Assembly (NCBI RefSeq): GCF_033439725.1
Contig: NW_026944387.1
Span: 1,798,001 to 1,862,000 of the forward strand
Source of the DNA: Neurospora tetraspora
Lineage: Eukaryota > Ascomycota > Sordariomycetes > Sordariales > Sordariaceae
Direction of reading: 5' to 3'
Length of the DNA stretch: 64,000 nt
In this document: positions 35,717-47,386 of the stretch, piece after piece
Layout: the number at the start of each line of letters is the position of its first letter
Position numbering within the stretch: the stretch's first letter is position 1
Made by a program: the position numbers and the translations under genes
Notes under the pieces: generated by a model
What the model was told of the DNA's origin: nothing
The model's database searches: none
The model's input: only the letters and a program-made list of their open reading frames with translations

Positions 35717-37524
35717 TGGGAGGGCATAATGGAGGGGTGAAGGGTGAGGCATGTGATGACTGTGAGTAAGCGTCATCACGGGAGCTGTGGTATGAACGGA
35801 ATGAAGATCAGCGAGAAACTCAAGTCCGGGACTAGGTGCTGGAACGGGTCGAGTTGAAGTTATCGCCGTGGGATGGGAATTGTTCTGTCGTCTGTCCTTT
35901 TGGAGTCGTCTTGGTATTATCGAGGTGAAAGGGAACGCGCAGCTTTGAGACTGGAACAAGGTACAGTCAGTTATGGAACATCTTGAATGGGAATCCTCAC
36001 ATCAATCTCTGCATACGATACACATCGAATACTCATCTTCAAAGAAGCTGCCTCTTTTGGTGATCACGATCACTAACCACGTACTCCATGGTGTGGCCTT
36101 TCACGCCGTCCTGTTGTCCGAACTCGGCCGTGAATCGGAAAGGCCAAAAGGGTGACCGTTGTCATATTGTATCCGAAGAAGGTCTCCAAAGGACAAGCCG
36201 GGCATTGTCGGTGTTCGAGTGTCCGGGTCCGGGTCCGTGGAGCTCGGTCGGCTTTGAGATTATAGTAATATTTCTTTACGTCTGCTTATCGGATCTCCAT
36301 GATGATGTCGCCATGCAGGCATCTCCAGACTCCATGGGGATGGACCCAGATCGTCGTGGAGTGGACGAGTCTTCCATGAGGGGATCCATCTTCCACGCGG
36401 TTGGAAGTAGCTAATCCGGATTCGGCTGGCTCTGAGTGTTCCTTGCAGCGGATGGAGGCTAAACTCCGAATTGGGGAACTTTTCGACATCGGTTGCAGCA
36501 TCGTCGCCGTCGTCGGACCGTGGGTTGGCGAAGTTGTCCACAGATAAGATCATCTTGGCGCCACTATCCGCGTCTGATAAAACATATCTTTTAGTGATCC
36601 TGGACTTTCATGTGAGTCCTAGCAGTTCAGTTGAGGAGTGGCACGTTCTGGCAACGCTTGACGGTTTGCTGCTCCCTTGACGGATGAACAATGGGAGGCT
36701 CTAGAGTTCCATAGCATGACTTTACGTACCTGTAGCACAATCCGAACCATCTCCTGCTATGCACACAATTTCCATGACTGGCAAAGAAGTCCGCATTACC
36801 ACACTCGTTCGGAGTGTCCATGGTGTCACCTTCACGGAATGCGGGGCTCGGACGGATGCGCAGGTGGTGCACTAACAACGCCGGCTGTCTTGGCCCCCTC
36901 GGAATCTCGGAGTACACCCCTCTGGTTGGTGCTTTCCTAACCTTCAACATTAATGTCCGTCATCGGCGACGTCGTGATTGGCAGAGAGCAGCTTTTGAGG
37001 TAGCATTCTTTGTCAATCCATTGACTTGCATGCAACGATTGCCCCTCTCTGCTGATAGGGCTTATCGTGACTTACACCAACGACTGTTAGTTGCTGTTTT
37101 GATAAGTGACCATTATTCTTAACTCAATTGCTAACAGAGTGCGGCTAGTCGAATTAGTGCTGCGGTACCCAGAATTCCGATATTCACACCCACTTACCTA
37201 GACCAACCTTATCGCCTATGGCCATGGGAAGCAATTGACAAATGATAAGATGCTTTGGACTTATCGACTTCGAGATGTGTATCACCCACACGATCTGGGA
37301 CGAGCTGAAGAAGATGAGGGGCAAATCGGCAAAGCAGAAGAGTACAAGTATATCTCCCCTCCCGAAGAACACATGAAATGATCCTATTCCCGTTCATCAC
37401 CGACACTCTCATACATACCAACTGAGATCTTCATTTCTCCTCAGCATACACATCCTACTTCCCTCCGATCTTCACTACTTAACATTCTTCTCGTGACAGT
37501 CAGCTCTGAGCAATATCCATCAAG
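35717..37524. promoter_or_regulatory. 1.8-kb region upstream of the copper amine oxidase, no gene supported
   Basis: Short overlapping frames on both strands look random. The final 100 bp (CTTCATTTCTCCTCAGC..., CATCAAG before the ATG) look like a 5' leader. I cannot identify regulatory sites with confidence. Confidence 0.4.
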
Positions 37525-39853
37525 ATGGGCTCTGTCGGCACCACTCTCCCCCACCCCTTCGACCCCCTCTCGCGGGAGGAAATCGAAAACACCATTTTCA
37601 CAGTCAAGAAGGCCCACGGCGATGTCTACTTCAACGTCGTCTCCCTCCAGGAGCCTCGCAAGGCTGAGATGACAGCATGGCTCGAGGACCCCATCAACGC
37701 TCCCCGACCAAAGCGCCTTGCGGACGTCGTTGTCATTGCACCTGGTGGCAAGGTGTACGATGGACTAGTAAATCCGGCCAAGGGCGAGATCCTTTCGTGG
37801 GAATGGGCTGAAGGCCAGCAACCTATTGTAAGTGTTCCTTGTCTCCAACTTTGGATATCACATATGGCCAACGTCAAGGGATTAGATCACCATGGAAGAG
37901 CTCCAGATTGTCGAACACATCGTCCGTAAGGACCCCAAGGTCATCGAGCAGTGCAAGATAAGCGGCATTCCCGAAGAGGACATGGACAAGGTGTACTGCG
38001 ACCCTTGGACAATCGGCTACGACGAGCGTTTCGGCAGCTCAGTACGGTTGCAGCAGGCGCTCATGTACTACCGCCCCGAGCTCGACAACTGCCAGTACCA
38101 GTATCCTCTCGACTTCTGCCCCATTTATGATGCCGACAAGCAGGAAATTATTGCCATCGATATTCCCAAGATCCGCCGGCCGCTCAGCAAGGCTCCCGCG
38201 TTCGACTATCACCCGGCTGCCATCGAGGCGAGGGGCGGTTTCCGCAACAACCTGAAGCCCATCAACATCACCCAGCCTGAAGGTGTCTCGTTCAAGCTGA
38301 ACGGCAGGGAGATTGAGTGGCAGAATTGGAAGTTCCATATCGGTTTTAACTACCGCGAAGGTATTATTCTCAACAACATCACCTTCAACGACCAGGGAAA
38401 TGTCAGGCCGATTTTCTACAGACTTTCTCTGGCTGAGATGGTGGTCCCTTAGTAAGTGATATCGATCCAAACAGAAACAGGATTCAGACATGGGATCTAT
38501 TTGATACTAACCGGACACAAACAGCGGAAACCCCGAACACCCTCACCAGCGCAAGCACGCTCTCGACCAAGGCGAGTACGGCGCCGGCTACATGGCCAAC
38601 AGCCTGTCTCTCGGCTGCGACTGCAAGGGTTCCATCCACTACCTCGACGCCGAGTTCCCCACCCGCGTGGGCGGCGTCCGCAACATCAAGAACGCCATCT
38701 GCATCCACGAGGAGGACGCCGGCATCCTCTTCAAGCACACCGACTTCCGCGACGACTCCGTCATCGTGACGCGGGGCCGCAAGCTCATCGTGCAGCAGAT
38801 CTTCACGGCCGCCAACTACGAGTACGTGGTGGCCTGGACCTTCCACCAGGACGGCACCATCCAGCCCGAGATCAAGCTGACGGGCATCCTCAACACGTAC
38901 GCCATGGACCCGGACGAGGACACGCACGGCTGGGGCACGCAGGTCTATACCGGGGTAAACGCGCACAACCACCAGCACTTATTCTGCTTGCGCATCGACG
39001 CCAACGTCGACGGGCCCCAAAACACCGTGTACGTGACCGACGCTGTCCCGGGTGAGGCCCCCGTCGGCAGCAAGGAGAACTTTTATGGTAATGCCTTCTA
39101 CAACAAGCGCACCAAGCTCGCCACCACGGGCGAGGCCAAGACCGACTACATCGCCCAGACCTCGCGCACCTGGGAGATCTGCAACCCCAGCAAGCTGAAC
39201 CCGTACAGCAAGAAGCCGGTGAGCTACAAGCTCGTCAGCCGCGAGGTGCCGCCCTTGCTGCCCAAGGAGGGCTCGTTGGTCTGGAAGCGTGCTGCTTTTG
39301 CTAGACATACGGTCCATGTTACCAAGTGTAAGCTTTCTTTCTCTCCCTTTCCTCTCTCCTCTCCCCCCTTCCCCACTTCTCTTGATCGTAGCCAACTAAC
39401 CAAAACCCCCCCTGGCGAACAGACCGTGACGACCAACTCTGGCCCGCCGGCCGGCACGTCCCCCAAACCTCAGGCGAGCCCTCGCGCGGTCTTCCGGAGT
39501 GGATCGGCGACGGCACCGAGTCCATCGACAACACCAACATCGTTGTTTGGCATACTTTCGGTGTCACCCACTTCCCCGCGCCCGAGGACTTCCCCGTCAT
39601 GCCGGCCGAGCCCATGACCCTGCTGCTCCGCCCCCGCAACTTCTTTGCCCGGAACCCGGTGCTGGATGTGCCCCCCAGCTATGCGAGCACCCCGAGTCAG
39701 CTGCTGGCCAAGGGCGCGGGTGTGTATGATGCGGCGGATAAGTTGAGTAAGTTGGCTTTTGAGGTGCCCGCGGGAGTGGATGGTGAGGGGGTGAGTGGTG
39801 CGGGTAATGGTGCTGGTGGTTCTTCATGCTGTAAGAGTGGTGGTTGCCAGTGA
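37525..39853 (+). CDS. Copper amine oxidase (primary-amine oxidase)
   Basis: Oxidises primary amines to aldehydes with release of ammonia and hydrogen peroxide, using copper and a self-made topaquinone cofactor; in fungi often peroxisomal and used to obtain nitrogen from amines. Four exons: 37,525-37,827; 37,886-38,451; 38,525-39,327; 39,423-39,853. The product has 700 residues, normal for the family. The cofactor site is T-A-A-N-Y-E with Tyr388; the catalytic base is Asp304 in ALDQGEYGAGY; copper ligands are His439 and His441 (NHQH) and His607 (GVTHFPAPEDFP). All essential residues are present, so it should be active. The last residues form a Gly/Ser-rich tail ending SSCCKSGGCQ, with no SKL signal, which is unusual. 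Start: CATCAAGATGG. Confidence 0.96.
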
Positions 39854-40416
39854 GTGGTAACGCGTTGCGACTGGGTGGAGGCTTGAGATGGTTGGAATGG
39901 CTTGGATTTCTGTACAATTGGCGTTCTTGGGGTGGTCGATTTTGGTGATTTTTCTTCTTGTACATTGTTCTTTTCCGTCGTGTAAAACATCGAGTTAGCT
40001 TGTTTCTCATAACCTCCTGTCGTGCAGTCCCGAACTGCTGCTGAATAGATGGGACTCTTGCCCAAAGATGGGATTCGTATGAAATCAGTAACTCCTTGAC
40101 ATATTGTACAGCGTGATATTCTCCTTCCATGTCCGCCATGCTTTTCCCAGCATGATATCTTTTCCCAGAACCAGCAATGCCAAGCCATGAAGGTATCGTT
40201 CAGTCCTTTACTCTAACACCGGCCGTGAAGACACTCAGACGTCTACAGCTCAAAATAGGGCGGTGCCTCTCGTGGATGGATGTCCAACATCGCCCACTGT
40301 CCGTTCAACCATCTACCTCTCTGTGAACACTCCCTTCCTGGGTTCGTCAAGAAAGTAAGAGGCCAACCCGATCCAAGCTTCCGACTCCTCCTTTCTCATC
40401 CGTTATCCCAAGCTGC
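39854..40416. other. Intergenic region between convergent genes
   Basis: 3' flanks of the amine oxidase (plus) and mgm101 (minus). No repeat or gene seen; frames overlapping here on the minus strand are chance. Confidence 0.5.
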
Positions 40417-41540
40417 TTACTTTTTAACAGCCTGGTAAGGATACCAAGGATCCGCATCCTTGCGGCACCACACCTGCCGGCGCTTCTTGTTGACCACATG
40501 CTCGACCCAGATCTCATGCGCATACTTCTTCTTGAACTCGCGAATGAAGCGAGGATCCCACAACTCTGACGCAATACCCAGGTCCTTGCAGCATCTTAGC
40601 AGAGCATTGGACTTGCAACCCTCTCCGGCCGTGGGAATTGTCTCCTCCGAGAAGTACTGGCATTCTCCGCGGGCTTGGGCAACGAAGCTTTTTAGGGATT
40701 TGTTAGCATAAACTGCCTTCTCAAAAAATGAAGCCTGGTTCAAGCAGTTAAAACTCACCGACCACCAACGATCAAAGCATACTCCCTCGTCACCACCTTC
40801 TCCCCCACCACCAACTCCCCCCTCGGCGCCAACCCCCAACCGCCCGGCCCAAACGCCTGGTTCAAAATCCTCCGGTACTTGATCTCCGGCAGGTAGATAA
40901 TTCCATCGGGCTTAACCTCCACATCCAGCGGGTCTAGCGGCTGCATCAAAATCTTGGCCACCTCCGGGCTGAACGCCTCCGTCGACAAGCCATGGTAGGA
41001 CGAAGACCAGTCGATCGTCTGCTGGGCCGCGCCACCATTTCCGTTGTCGTTGGCACCGTTGCCGTTGCCTGTCAAAGCGGCAGTGAAGGCGCGCGAGGGG
41101 CCGTTGCTCTTCTTGCCGGCACCATTGCTGGGAGTAGGTATTTGCGCCGCGAGCTCGGGGTCGACGTCTTCGATGGTGGCGCCGGGGACTTGAGCCGCTT
41201 GCGGGTCGAGGACGACGGGGATGGGCGTTTCTTCGATGTCGATGGCGGCGGAAGCTTGCTGTTGCTGTTGCGCAGCAGAAGGGGCGTAGGGCTTTGCGGA
41301 GGGGGTGTTGATAGAGGGCTTGTTGGCGCCGGCAGACGAAGAAGAAGAAGAAGAAGCGGACGAGGTCATGGGTTTCCTGCCGGTAGAAGAGGGAGTGTAC
41401 TGCTTGGGCGTGTATGTGCTGGTTGCGGATTTGGGTCTGGAAGTTGTAATGGGTCGCGACTGGAAGGCGACGAGGGTCTGGATGGTGGAAGAGGGCGAGC
41501 GCAGAGGCCGGCAGGCAGCCTGGAGAGCTTGGGAGCGCAT
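40417..41540 (-). CDS. mgm101: Mitochondrial genome maintenance protein Mgm101
   Basis: Rad52-like single-strand annealing protein of mitochondrial nucleoids, needed for mtDNA recombination and repair in yeast. Two exons, 41,540-40,759 and 40,687-40,417, joined by a GT-AG intron, give 350 residues (yeast 269). The first about 45 residues ([16 protein letters not shown]...) are Arg-rich without acids, a mitochondrial targeting signal. A long low-complexity region follows (Ser run, [18 protein letters not shown]). The conserved core starts near [16 protein letters not shown] and includes [42 protein letters not shown], and the C-terminal [18 protein letters not shown]. The start is the first Met of the targeting peptide; an upstream in-frame ATG at 41,861 would add a hydrophobic segment and is not preferred. 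Confidence 0.94.
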
Positions 41541-42057
41541 TTCTGGCGGTTGTGGTTGTTGTTTGGCGCAAGTGTTGCGAAGACAAGACAAGCGAGGTAG
41601 ATATGTTATGTAAAAGGTTGATTCGAGGACGAGGTGGTGGATGAGCGGCAGTTGTTCCGTTACCTTGGAGTTTTTTTTGGTTGTTGAACGGTGGTTTGTT
41701 CCGAGGAAGGGAAGGAATGGGATTGTAAACAAACTGAATGCGACTTGCAGAAAAAGAGTGGACTGGACTGCGGGGCGTAAAAGCAGGCACGACGTAAGGA
41801 CGACCCATGCAGCAAGTCTTGGCACTGAGGAGAGAGGAAGCGGAGATTTCCACCAAGTCAAAGTCCAGTCGGCTTCTGTTCCCGAGGGAGCTTGGGCCAG
41901 TTGAGTTAAATGTTAGTGCAGTGATATTCGATCGTTCTCACCACTGCTTCCAGAGTCCACATTACAATGGGACTATAATTTGTTGATGGGATATTTTCGG
42001 TCTCTGTATTTACTTCGGCAACTATGGGATTACCTGGTGCATACAAGTTGGGGTTGC
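41541..42057. promoter_or_regulatory. mgm101 upstream region
   Basis: 517 bp between the end of the coa4 coding region and the mgm101 start, both on the minus strand. It must hold the mgm101 promoter and coa4 3' end. Nothing else recognised. Confidence 0.45.
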
Positions 42058-42713
42058 TTATGCATCCTTGGTGTCCGTACGCTTATCGTTGCCCTGGAGC
42101 TTCCAGCACTGCCTGAATCTCTCCATCTGTTGTGCCCGGAATCCATGTGTTAGCAATGAATGGTGCCTTGAACACTTTCAAGAGGTAAGATTTTCACTTG
42201 CTTCGTTCTTGCACAGCCTCCAATCCTTCTTCTCATAGTAACAGTCGGTCAACTTGGCATTCTCGTCTGTGTGAGAAGGACAAGTTAGAGCACGGTGAAC
42301 TTCAATCCCAGAAACAACTTCGTTGTTGTAACAGGAGGTCTTACCGGCGCACCCAGTGCTGAAGATCCGCTTGTCCCTGCAACGTGGAAGTCAATGTCAG
42401 CTTACCACACAATATTGAAGGAACGGTCCGGACCTGCAGAGGAACGGAACTCAAAAAGGAGCCGGATAGGAAGGGGAAGGAACAACTGAGGGATGAGTGT
42501 CTGCAGGTCCGTGGTGCCTTCCGTCCGGACTCCGCGGCCATTGCTCCGAGTCGTTATTTTGTTGAGTGTTGGGGGACTGGAGGGGAACCGGCAGAAACCA
42601 GCTCACACATAAATCTCTTACCATTCATCCGGCTCGTCATCTTGCTGACTGGCAGCAGCAGCAGCAGCACTCGCAGACGGTCTTTGCTCGGGCACCTTGT
42701 CGTTGCTGGCCAT
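42058..42713 (-). CDS. coa4: Twin CX9C protein, cytochrome c oxidase assembly factor Coa4-like
   Basis: Small intermembrane-space protein of the CHCH class, imported by Mia40 and needed for cytochrome oxidase assembly. Four exons, 42,713-42,622; 42,376-42,345; 42,266-42,202; 42,126-42,058, give 85 residues. The two motifs are C40-(9)-C50 (CADENAKLTDC) and C60-(9)-C70 (CKNEMERFRQC), joined by YYEKKDWRL; KKDWR between them is typical of Coa4/Cmc3. The N-terminus is Ala/Gln/Glu-rich and disordered. The third intron (42,127-42,201) starts with GCAAGT and ends CAACAG, a GC-AG intron; only this choice gives the second CX9C motif. The exons are too short to be found as open frames. It is divergent from the biotin ligase gene. 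Confidence 0.88.
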
Positions 42714-43054
42714 TTTCAATCGCTTTTCCCTTCTCCTTCGTTTTCGTTTTGTCGGGTTGGCGCAGTATTGGCTGTTCCTGTGTCTTCGCTGGTGTGAGTA
42801 GGTCGTGTTCAGATTGTGAGCTGAAGGCATGGTGACAGTGCAGGAAAAGGGCGCAAGTGGCCCTGAAAACAACCCACTAACAGCACAACAGGAACCCCAA
42901 TAACCCACAACTGTATCCCCTACGGACCCTGAAATCTTCCTCCCTCAACCATCACAACAGAACAGCGTCAAGCAAGCAACTATATCACACCATCTTCGAC
43001 ATAAGACGCACGACAAAGTCAAGGACTCGGTTTTCTTTTGTCTTTACGGCAACC
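42714..43054. promoter_or_regulatory. Bidirectional promoter, coa4 / biotin ligase
   Basis: 341 bp between the two divergent start codons. It contains both promoters; no clear TATA motif or known binding site was recognised. Confidence 0.5.
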
Positions 43055-45357
43055 ATGGCCACCGCTCCAAAGACTGACCAACGGGTACTCAATGTCCTGG
43101 TCTATGCAGGTGAAGTCGCCCGTCTTCTGAGCTGTACCTGAGATGAGATTCCATGACTCATTTGACTAACGTCTTATACAGGAGCGGGAGTAACACCCGA
43201 ATCATCCCGCCAGTGCACCGAGTCCCTGAAGTGTCTGGTCGGATCCAATTATGCTGTTTCTCAGATCACAGCACACACCTTAATCACCGAGCCCTGGCCG
43301 TCAACTTGTTCTCTGTTGGTGTTCCCTGGTGGCGCCGACCTCCCCTTCTGTCGCGACCTCAACGGCCCCGGCAACCGCGTCATTATCGACTACGTCCGCA
43401 AGGGAGGAGCTTACTTGGGCTTCTGTGCCGGGGGCTACTATGGCAGCGCCGAATGTTGCTTTGAGCTTGACGACCCAAAATATGATGTCAAGGGCCCGAG
43501 AGAGCTGGCTTTCTTCCCAGGCACCTGCGGTGGTCCTGCCTTTAAGGGATTTCACTACCACCGTGAAGTTGGCGCGAGGGCTGCCAAGATCTCAGTGAGA
43601 AAAGAAGCATTCTCCGGTGCCCAAGCGCCTCCTGATGTCTTCAAATCCTACTACAATGGAGGCGGAGTCTTTATCGACGCCGATGAAATGGAATCGAACG
43701 GGGTCGAAATCCTTGCCGATTACGCAGAAGATATCGATTTCCCGTCTGGTAAGACACAGGCCGCTGTGGTATTCTGCAAGGTTGGCCAGGGCAGGGCCAT
43801 ACTCACAGGACCACACCCAGAGTAAGCCGCAGACTTTGAGCCACCTCGGAAGTTTTCTGCTAACACAAGCTCAGATTCTCCGGCGCGTCTTTGAAGCCGC
43901 ACGCTAGTATCCCAGGTTATGACAAGCTCATAGAGGAGGTGACCGTGGACGAAAGTGCACGACTGGAATTCCTGGCGGCATGCCTCAGCAAGCTGGGGTT
44001 GTCACTCCCTTCCAAGGAAGCATGGTCTGATATTCCCCGACCAACAACGATGTGGAACATCTATTGCCAAAGGGGCCACTTTTTATCCCTTGTAAACCGC
44101 CTCTCGGGGCAAAGTCATGCGGTCCGAACTGATGGGAGCATCTGGCTTGAGAATAAGTTTGGACTGGATATGTTCCATCTCGAGTGGACTACTGACGGGT
44201 CATGGTCAACGAACTACGACCCACCAAAGTTTGACAAACCTACTTACCGAATCAATGTTGGCTCCAAGGTAGCAGGCCAGGGGGTGGACGAGTCAGGAAC
44301 ACACTTTGACTACGACATCTTCTTCGCCAGCCTGGATGAATTTAGAACGCTTGAATCAAGGCGTGCGGTCAGCACATGGAAGCAAGCTTTGAGGAATTAT
44401 GACCCATGGTTTCCGAAGCTGAGCTGGGGCAACCACTTGATGTATGGGGAAACTATCACGAGTACCAATACTTTGCTCTCAAGGTAAGAGAAGGCACACT
44501 TCTGCACACATGACCAGACACTGATCTCGTGCTCCAGCAACCCCCACCTTGTTTCCAGACTAGAGTCCGGCTTCACCTTTACCGCCACTCGCCAGGTGGC
44601 GGGCCGTGGCCGGGGCACCAACGTCTGGGTCTCTCCTCCCGGCTGCTTGATAATGTCAACGGTCATCAACCACGCAGCGAGCGTCATGCCCACACGCCCG
44701 TTAGCCTTCGTCAATTACCTGGCGGCGATTGCTATTGTCGAGGCGATCAAGGGGTACGATCACGCGAATGATGTTTACCAAAAGTTGGACGTCAAGATCA
44801 AGTGGCCCAATGACATATACGTGCGGGATCCCAGCAAGCCCAACGAGCCAGCCTACGTTAAAGTTGGCGGCATCCTCGCCCACTGTTCCTACAATGCTCC
44901 GAATTACCAGATTATCCTCGGCATTGGCATCAACACGAACAACGCGCAACCTACGACTAGTCTCGATGCACTTCTCAACTGGACTGCTAGCTTACTAGGA
45001 GGAAGTGATAAGACATCTCCACCGCCATTCCAGATAGAGCGCCTGATGGCCAGGATTCTCACCTGCCTTGAGATTCTCTACGACCACTTCCTGCGGAAGG
45101 GGTTCTCGGACGAGCTAGAAGCCTTGTACTACAAACACTGGCTGCACACCAAGCAGATCGTCACCCTCGAAGATGAAGACGGCGTCAAGGCCCGTGTGCT
45201 GGGCATCACCAAGGACCAAGGCCTCCTGGTAGCCGAGGAGGTCATGGAGGACGGCATCGAACTGAACTCATGGAAGGGAACGGGCACCCTGTTCCAGTTG
45301 CAGAGCGACGAGAACGGGTTCGACTACTGGAAGGGACTGATCAAGAGGAAGGTCTAG
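43055..45357 (+). CDS. bpl1: Biotin-protein ligase (holocarboxylase synthetase)
   Basis: Makes biotinyl-AMP from biotin and ATP and attaches biotin to a lysine of acetyl-CoA carboxylase and pyruvate carboxylase. Four exons: 43,055-43,109; 43,182-43,821; 43,875-44,483; 44,538-45,357. All introns are GT-AG; the product has 707 residues, similar to yeast Bpl1 (690). The N-terminal half is the BPL_N glutamine-amidotransferase-like domain (LLVFPGGADLPFCRDL, GAYLGFCAGGYYGSAECC). The C-terminal half is the BirA catalytic domain, with GRGRGTNVW at 457-465 (the adenylate loop) and KWPNDIY at 523-529 (biotin site), then the small C-terminal domain (LEDEDGVKARVLGITKDQGL). All catalytic motifs are intact. 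Start context CAACCATGG is good. Confidence 0.96.
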
Positions 45358-46791
45358 AAGAAAGTCACTGACATTCCTATTTCGATTTCGATTCCCGTGA
45401 CTTCGCCAGGTGGAACCAACCGTATTCCGCACCCCGGATACTGGCGGGAAGGGTGAGCCTACCTGAACTTCTTGCTACCCTGCTGCAGTCAGCGCAAAGT
45501 TCGGCTGGGGGATCATTGTCAGTCGATAAAACAAGTTGCAAGTCTATCTCTGGGGTTATCATTGCTTCCTTTTCATTCTCTTTAGATTTGAGTTTGCTTT
45601 AGATGGAGAATTCCTTTCGAAGAACAGCGGAAATCCTGTATACTACTTTTGGTACATGAGCGGGACTATTTGACTACCTAGCGGCGGTGTTAGAGACATA
45701 TAGTCTGGGTAGCCTGGATACTGTCATGAACAAATACAATAGAGCTCAGCCGTCTCAAGGCGTGACATAGGCACAGAGTCAACTATAGAGATACCTGGTT
45801 TATCTCAAGTAATTCCATGCGAGCGTTACCAGTCACTTTCACCCTCTCTCTCTTCCCATCAAAACAACCTAAGTCATACGCATTGCCACTGCTACCCGCC
45901 GGACAGAGGCGAACTGACACCAGTATTAGTTCATTTTGATATCTCACCTCAGACAAATCATATACACATTTCCTTCCATGACTACCACAAGCGTGCACAA
46001 AGAGTCACATCAAGTACGTCACCCATGTTTTTGTTTGTACAGAAGTGATAGAATTACACGTGGCAGGGTCCAAAATCGCCCTCCCCCTTTCTCTCTCGCT
46101 ATGAATATGCAGAAACGACAACCACCATCCATCCATCAGTACATCCATGCGGCAACCACGCTATCCTTTGTCTTTTGCCGAATCCTGTATATACCTTACC
46201 CTTCCTAACCGCGAACGCCAGGCCTGCCGAAGTCGAGTGAAGAGTTTTCGTTTTTATATGTCTGTGTGTTGTTTTTGTACAAGGTCGGGGTGAGGAAGCG
46301 GCCGGTGGGTAGGTGATGTTGACTGTGGTCGGTCGTACACGTGGACTGTGATGGTAGGTAGGCATAACGAAAGCGATGGCATCCTCCTTTATGCCTTGAC
46401 CGCCAAGCGCCAATTCAAACGAACGGGTATCAAGGCGGCAGTGGCCCTGACGGAGGAGGATGATGGGAGGAAGTACAAACAATTGTTATCGTTTGCTGGT
46501 CGTTTCGCTCTTTGTGTCGCCAAGTCGTATCATCGTATAGAGTGGGGGGGAACGCAACAATCGATTTGGCCACAGGAACAGCCACAGCTTCCATCCCTTC
46601 CATCAACTTCCGCCGTGTGTGTGTATGCGCGTGCCGACCATGCCCAGCTTCCCCAACCCCAACATCACCAAGCCGCCGCCGCCGCCGCTACCACCACCAC
46701 CACCGCCACCACCGCCGCCGCCGTCCTTCCCGGAAAGATCTCTCATCTCTCCGTTCTCAAGACGTGTCTGTCAGTCATGGCCGTGTGACGA
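45358..46791. other. 1.4 kb between convergent bpl1 and pam16
   Basis: 3' flanks of both genes. It holds a compound trinucleotide run (GCC/CCA) at 46,672-46,723. The 127-codon minus frame and the 146-codon plus frame here are low-complexity and not supported as genes. Confidence 0.5.
46672..46723. repeat. Compound (GCC)n(CCA)n microsatellite
   Basis: About 52 bp of GCC then CCA/CCG triplets just beyond the stop codon of pam16 (minus). It is probably in the pam16 3' untranslated region. Confidence 0.8.
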
Positions 46792-47386
46792 TCACCGGTC
46801 CTTGTAAATCTTGGGGTTCCACCCTTCCTTGACCTCCTCCTCGGCCTGCTTCTCCTCCATCTTGGGCCTGATCTCGGCCTCGAGGCGCTCGCGCGCCCGC
46901 ACGATCTTGCTCTGCAGGTAGAAGGAGCCGCCCTTCTCCGGGTCGTTGGCGTCGAAAAGGCGCTTGAACCGCTCCATCACCTCCTCCATGTTGGCCGCCG
47001 CACCGTCCGCCGGCTTGTTGACATTCAAAATCTTGCAAGCCTCGTCGAGCGTCATGCCGCTGGTCAGGCTGGCGCGTCCTGTGGTGGAGTTACCGTTCTT
47101 TTGCTGCGCGCGCTGGTACTGCGAGGAGGCGGCCGCTTGCTTGTAGGCCTCGGCGAAGGCGCGGCCGAGCACGCGCGAGCCGACGACGACTACTTGGGTG
47201 ATGAGACGGTAGGCCTAGAAGCGGTTGGGAAGAGGGTTGTGTTAGTTGGGTTGTGGTTTACTGAGTATGTGAGGCAGTCAAGTCCGGGAACTCGGGAACA
47301 GGCGGTTGCGCATAGTGACCAACCAAGCAAGTAGGCCATGCGGCGCAACTTTGTTTAACTTGAACAAGAAAATAATATCATACCAT
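46792..47386 (-). CDS. pam16: Pam16/Tim16, mitochondrial presequence translocase motor subunit
   Basis: Regulates the import motor: a degenerate J-like protein that binds the J-protein Pam18 and keeps it from over-stimulating mtHsp70 at TIM23. Two exons: the first is only the ATG (47,386-47,384, context TCACAATG followed by GTATGA); the second is 47,214-46,792. The 169-nt intron ends CTTCTAG. The product has 141 residues, MAYRLITQVVVVGSRVLGRAFAEAYK..., the standard N-terminus. The J-like domain (MTLDEACKILNV...RFKRLFDANDPEKGGSFYLQSKI) lacks HPD, as expected. An ATG at 47,339 also followed by GCCTAC has no in-frame splice to exon 2. The C-terminus is acidic and helical, ending WNPKIYKDR. Highly recognisable. 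Confidence 0.93.

Noticed and set aside
35402-35959. 185-codon minus frame
   Set aside because: Antisense to the LPMO-like pseudogene; low-complexity Pro/Ser/His composition.
40992-41600. 202-codon plus frame opposite mgm101
   Set aside because: Mirror of low-complexity coding sequence on the other strand.
47337-47339. Alternative pam16 start ATG at 47,339 (ATGGCCTAC)
   Set aside because: It resembles the start but no GT donor joins it in frame to exon 2.
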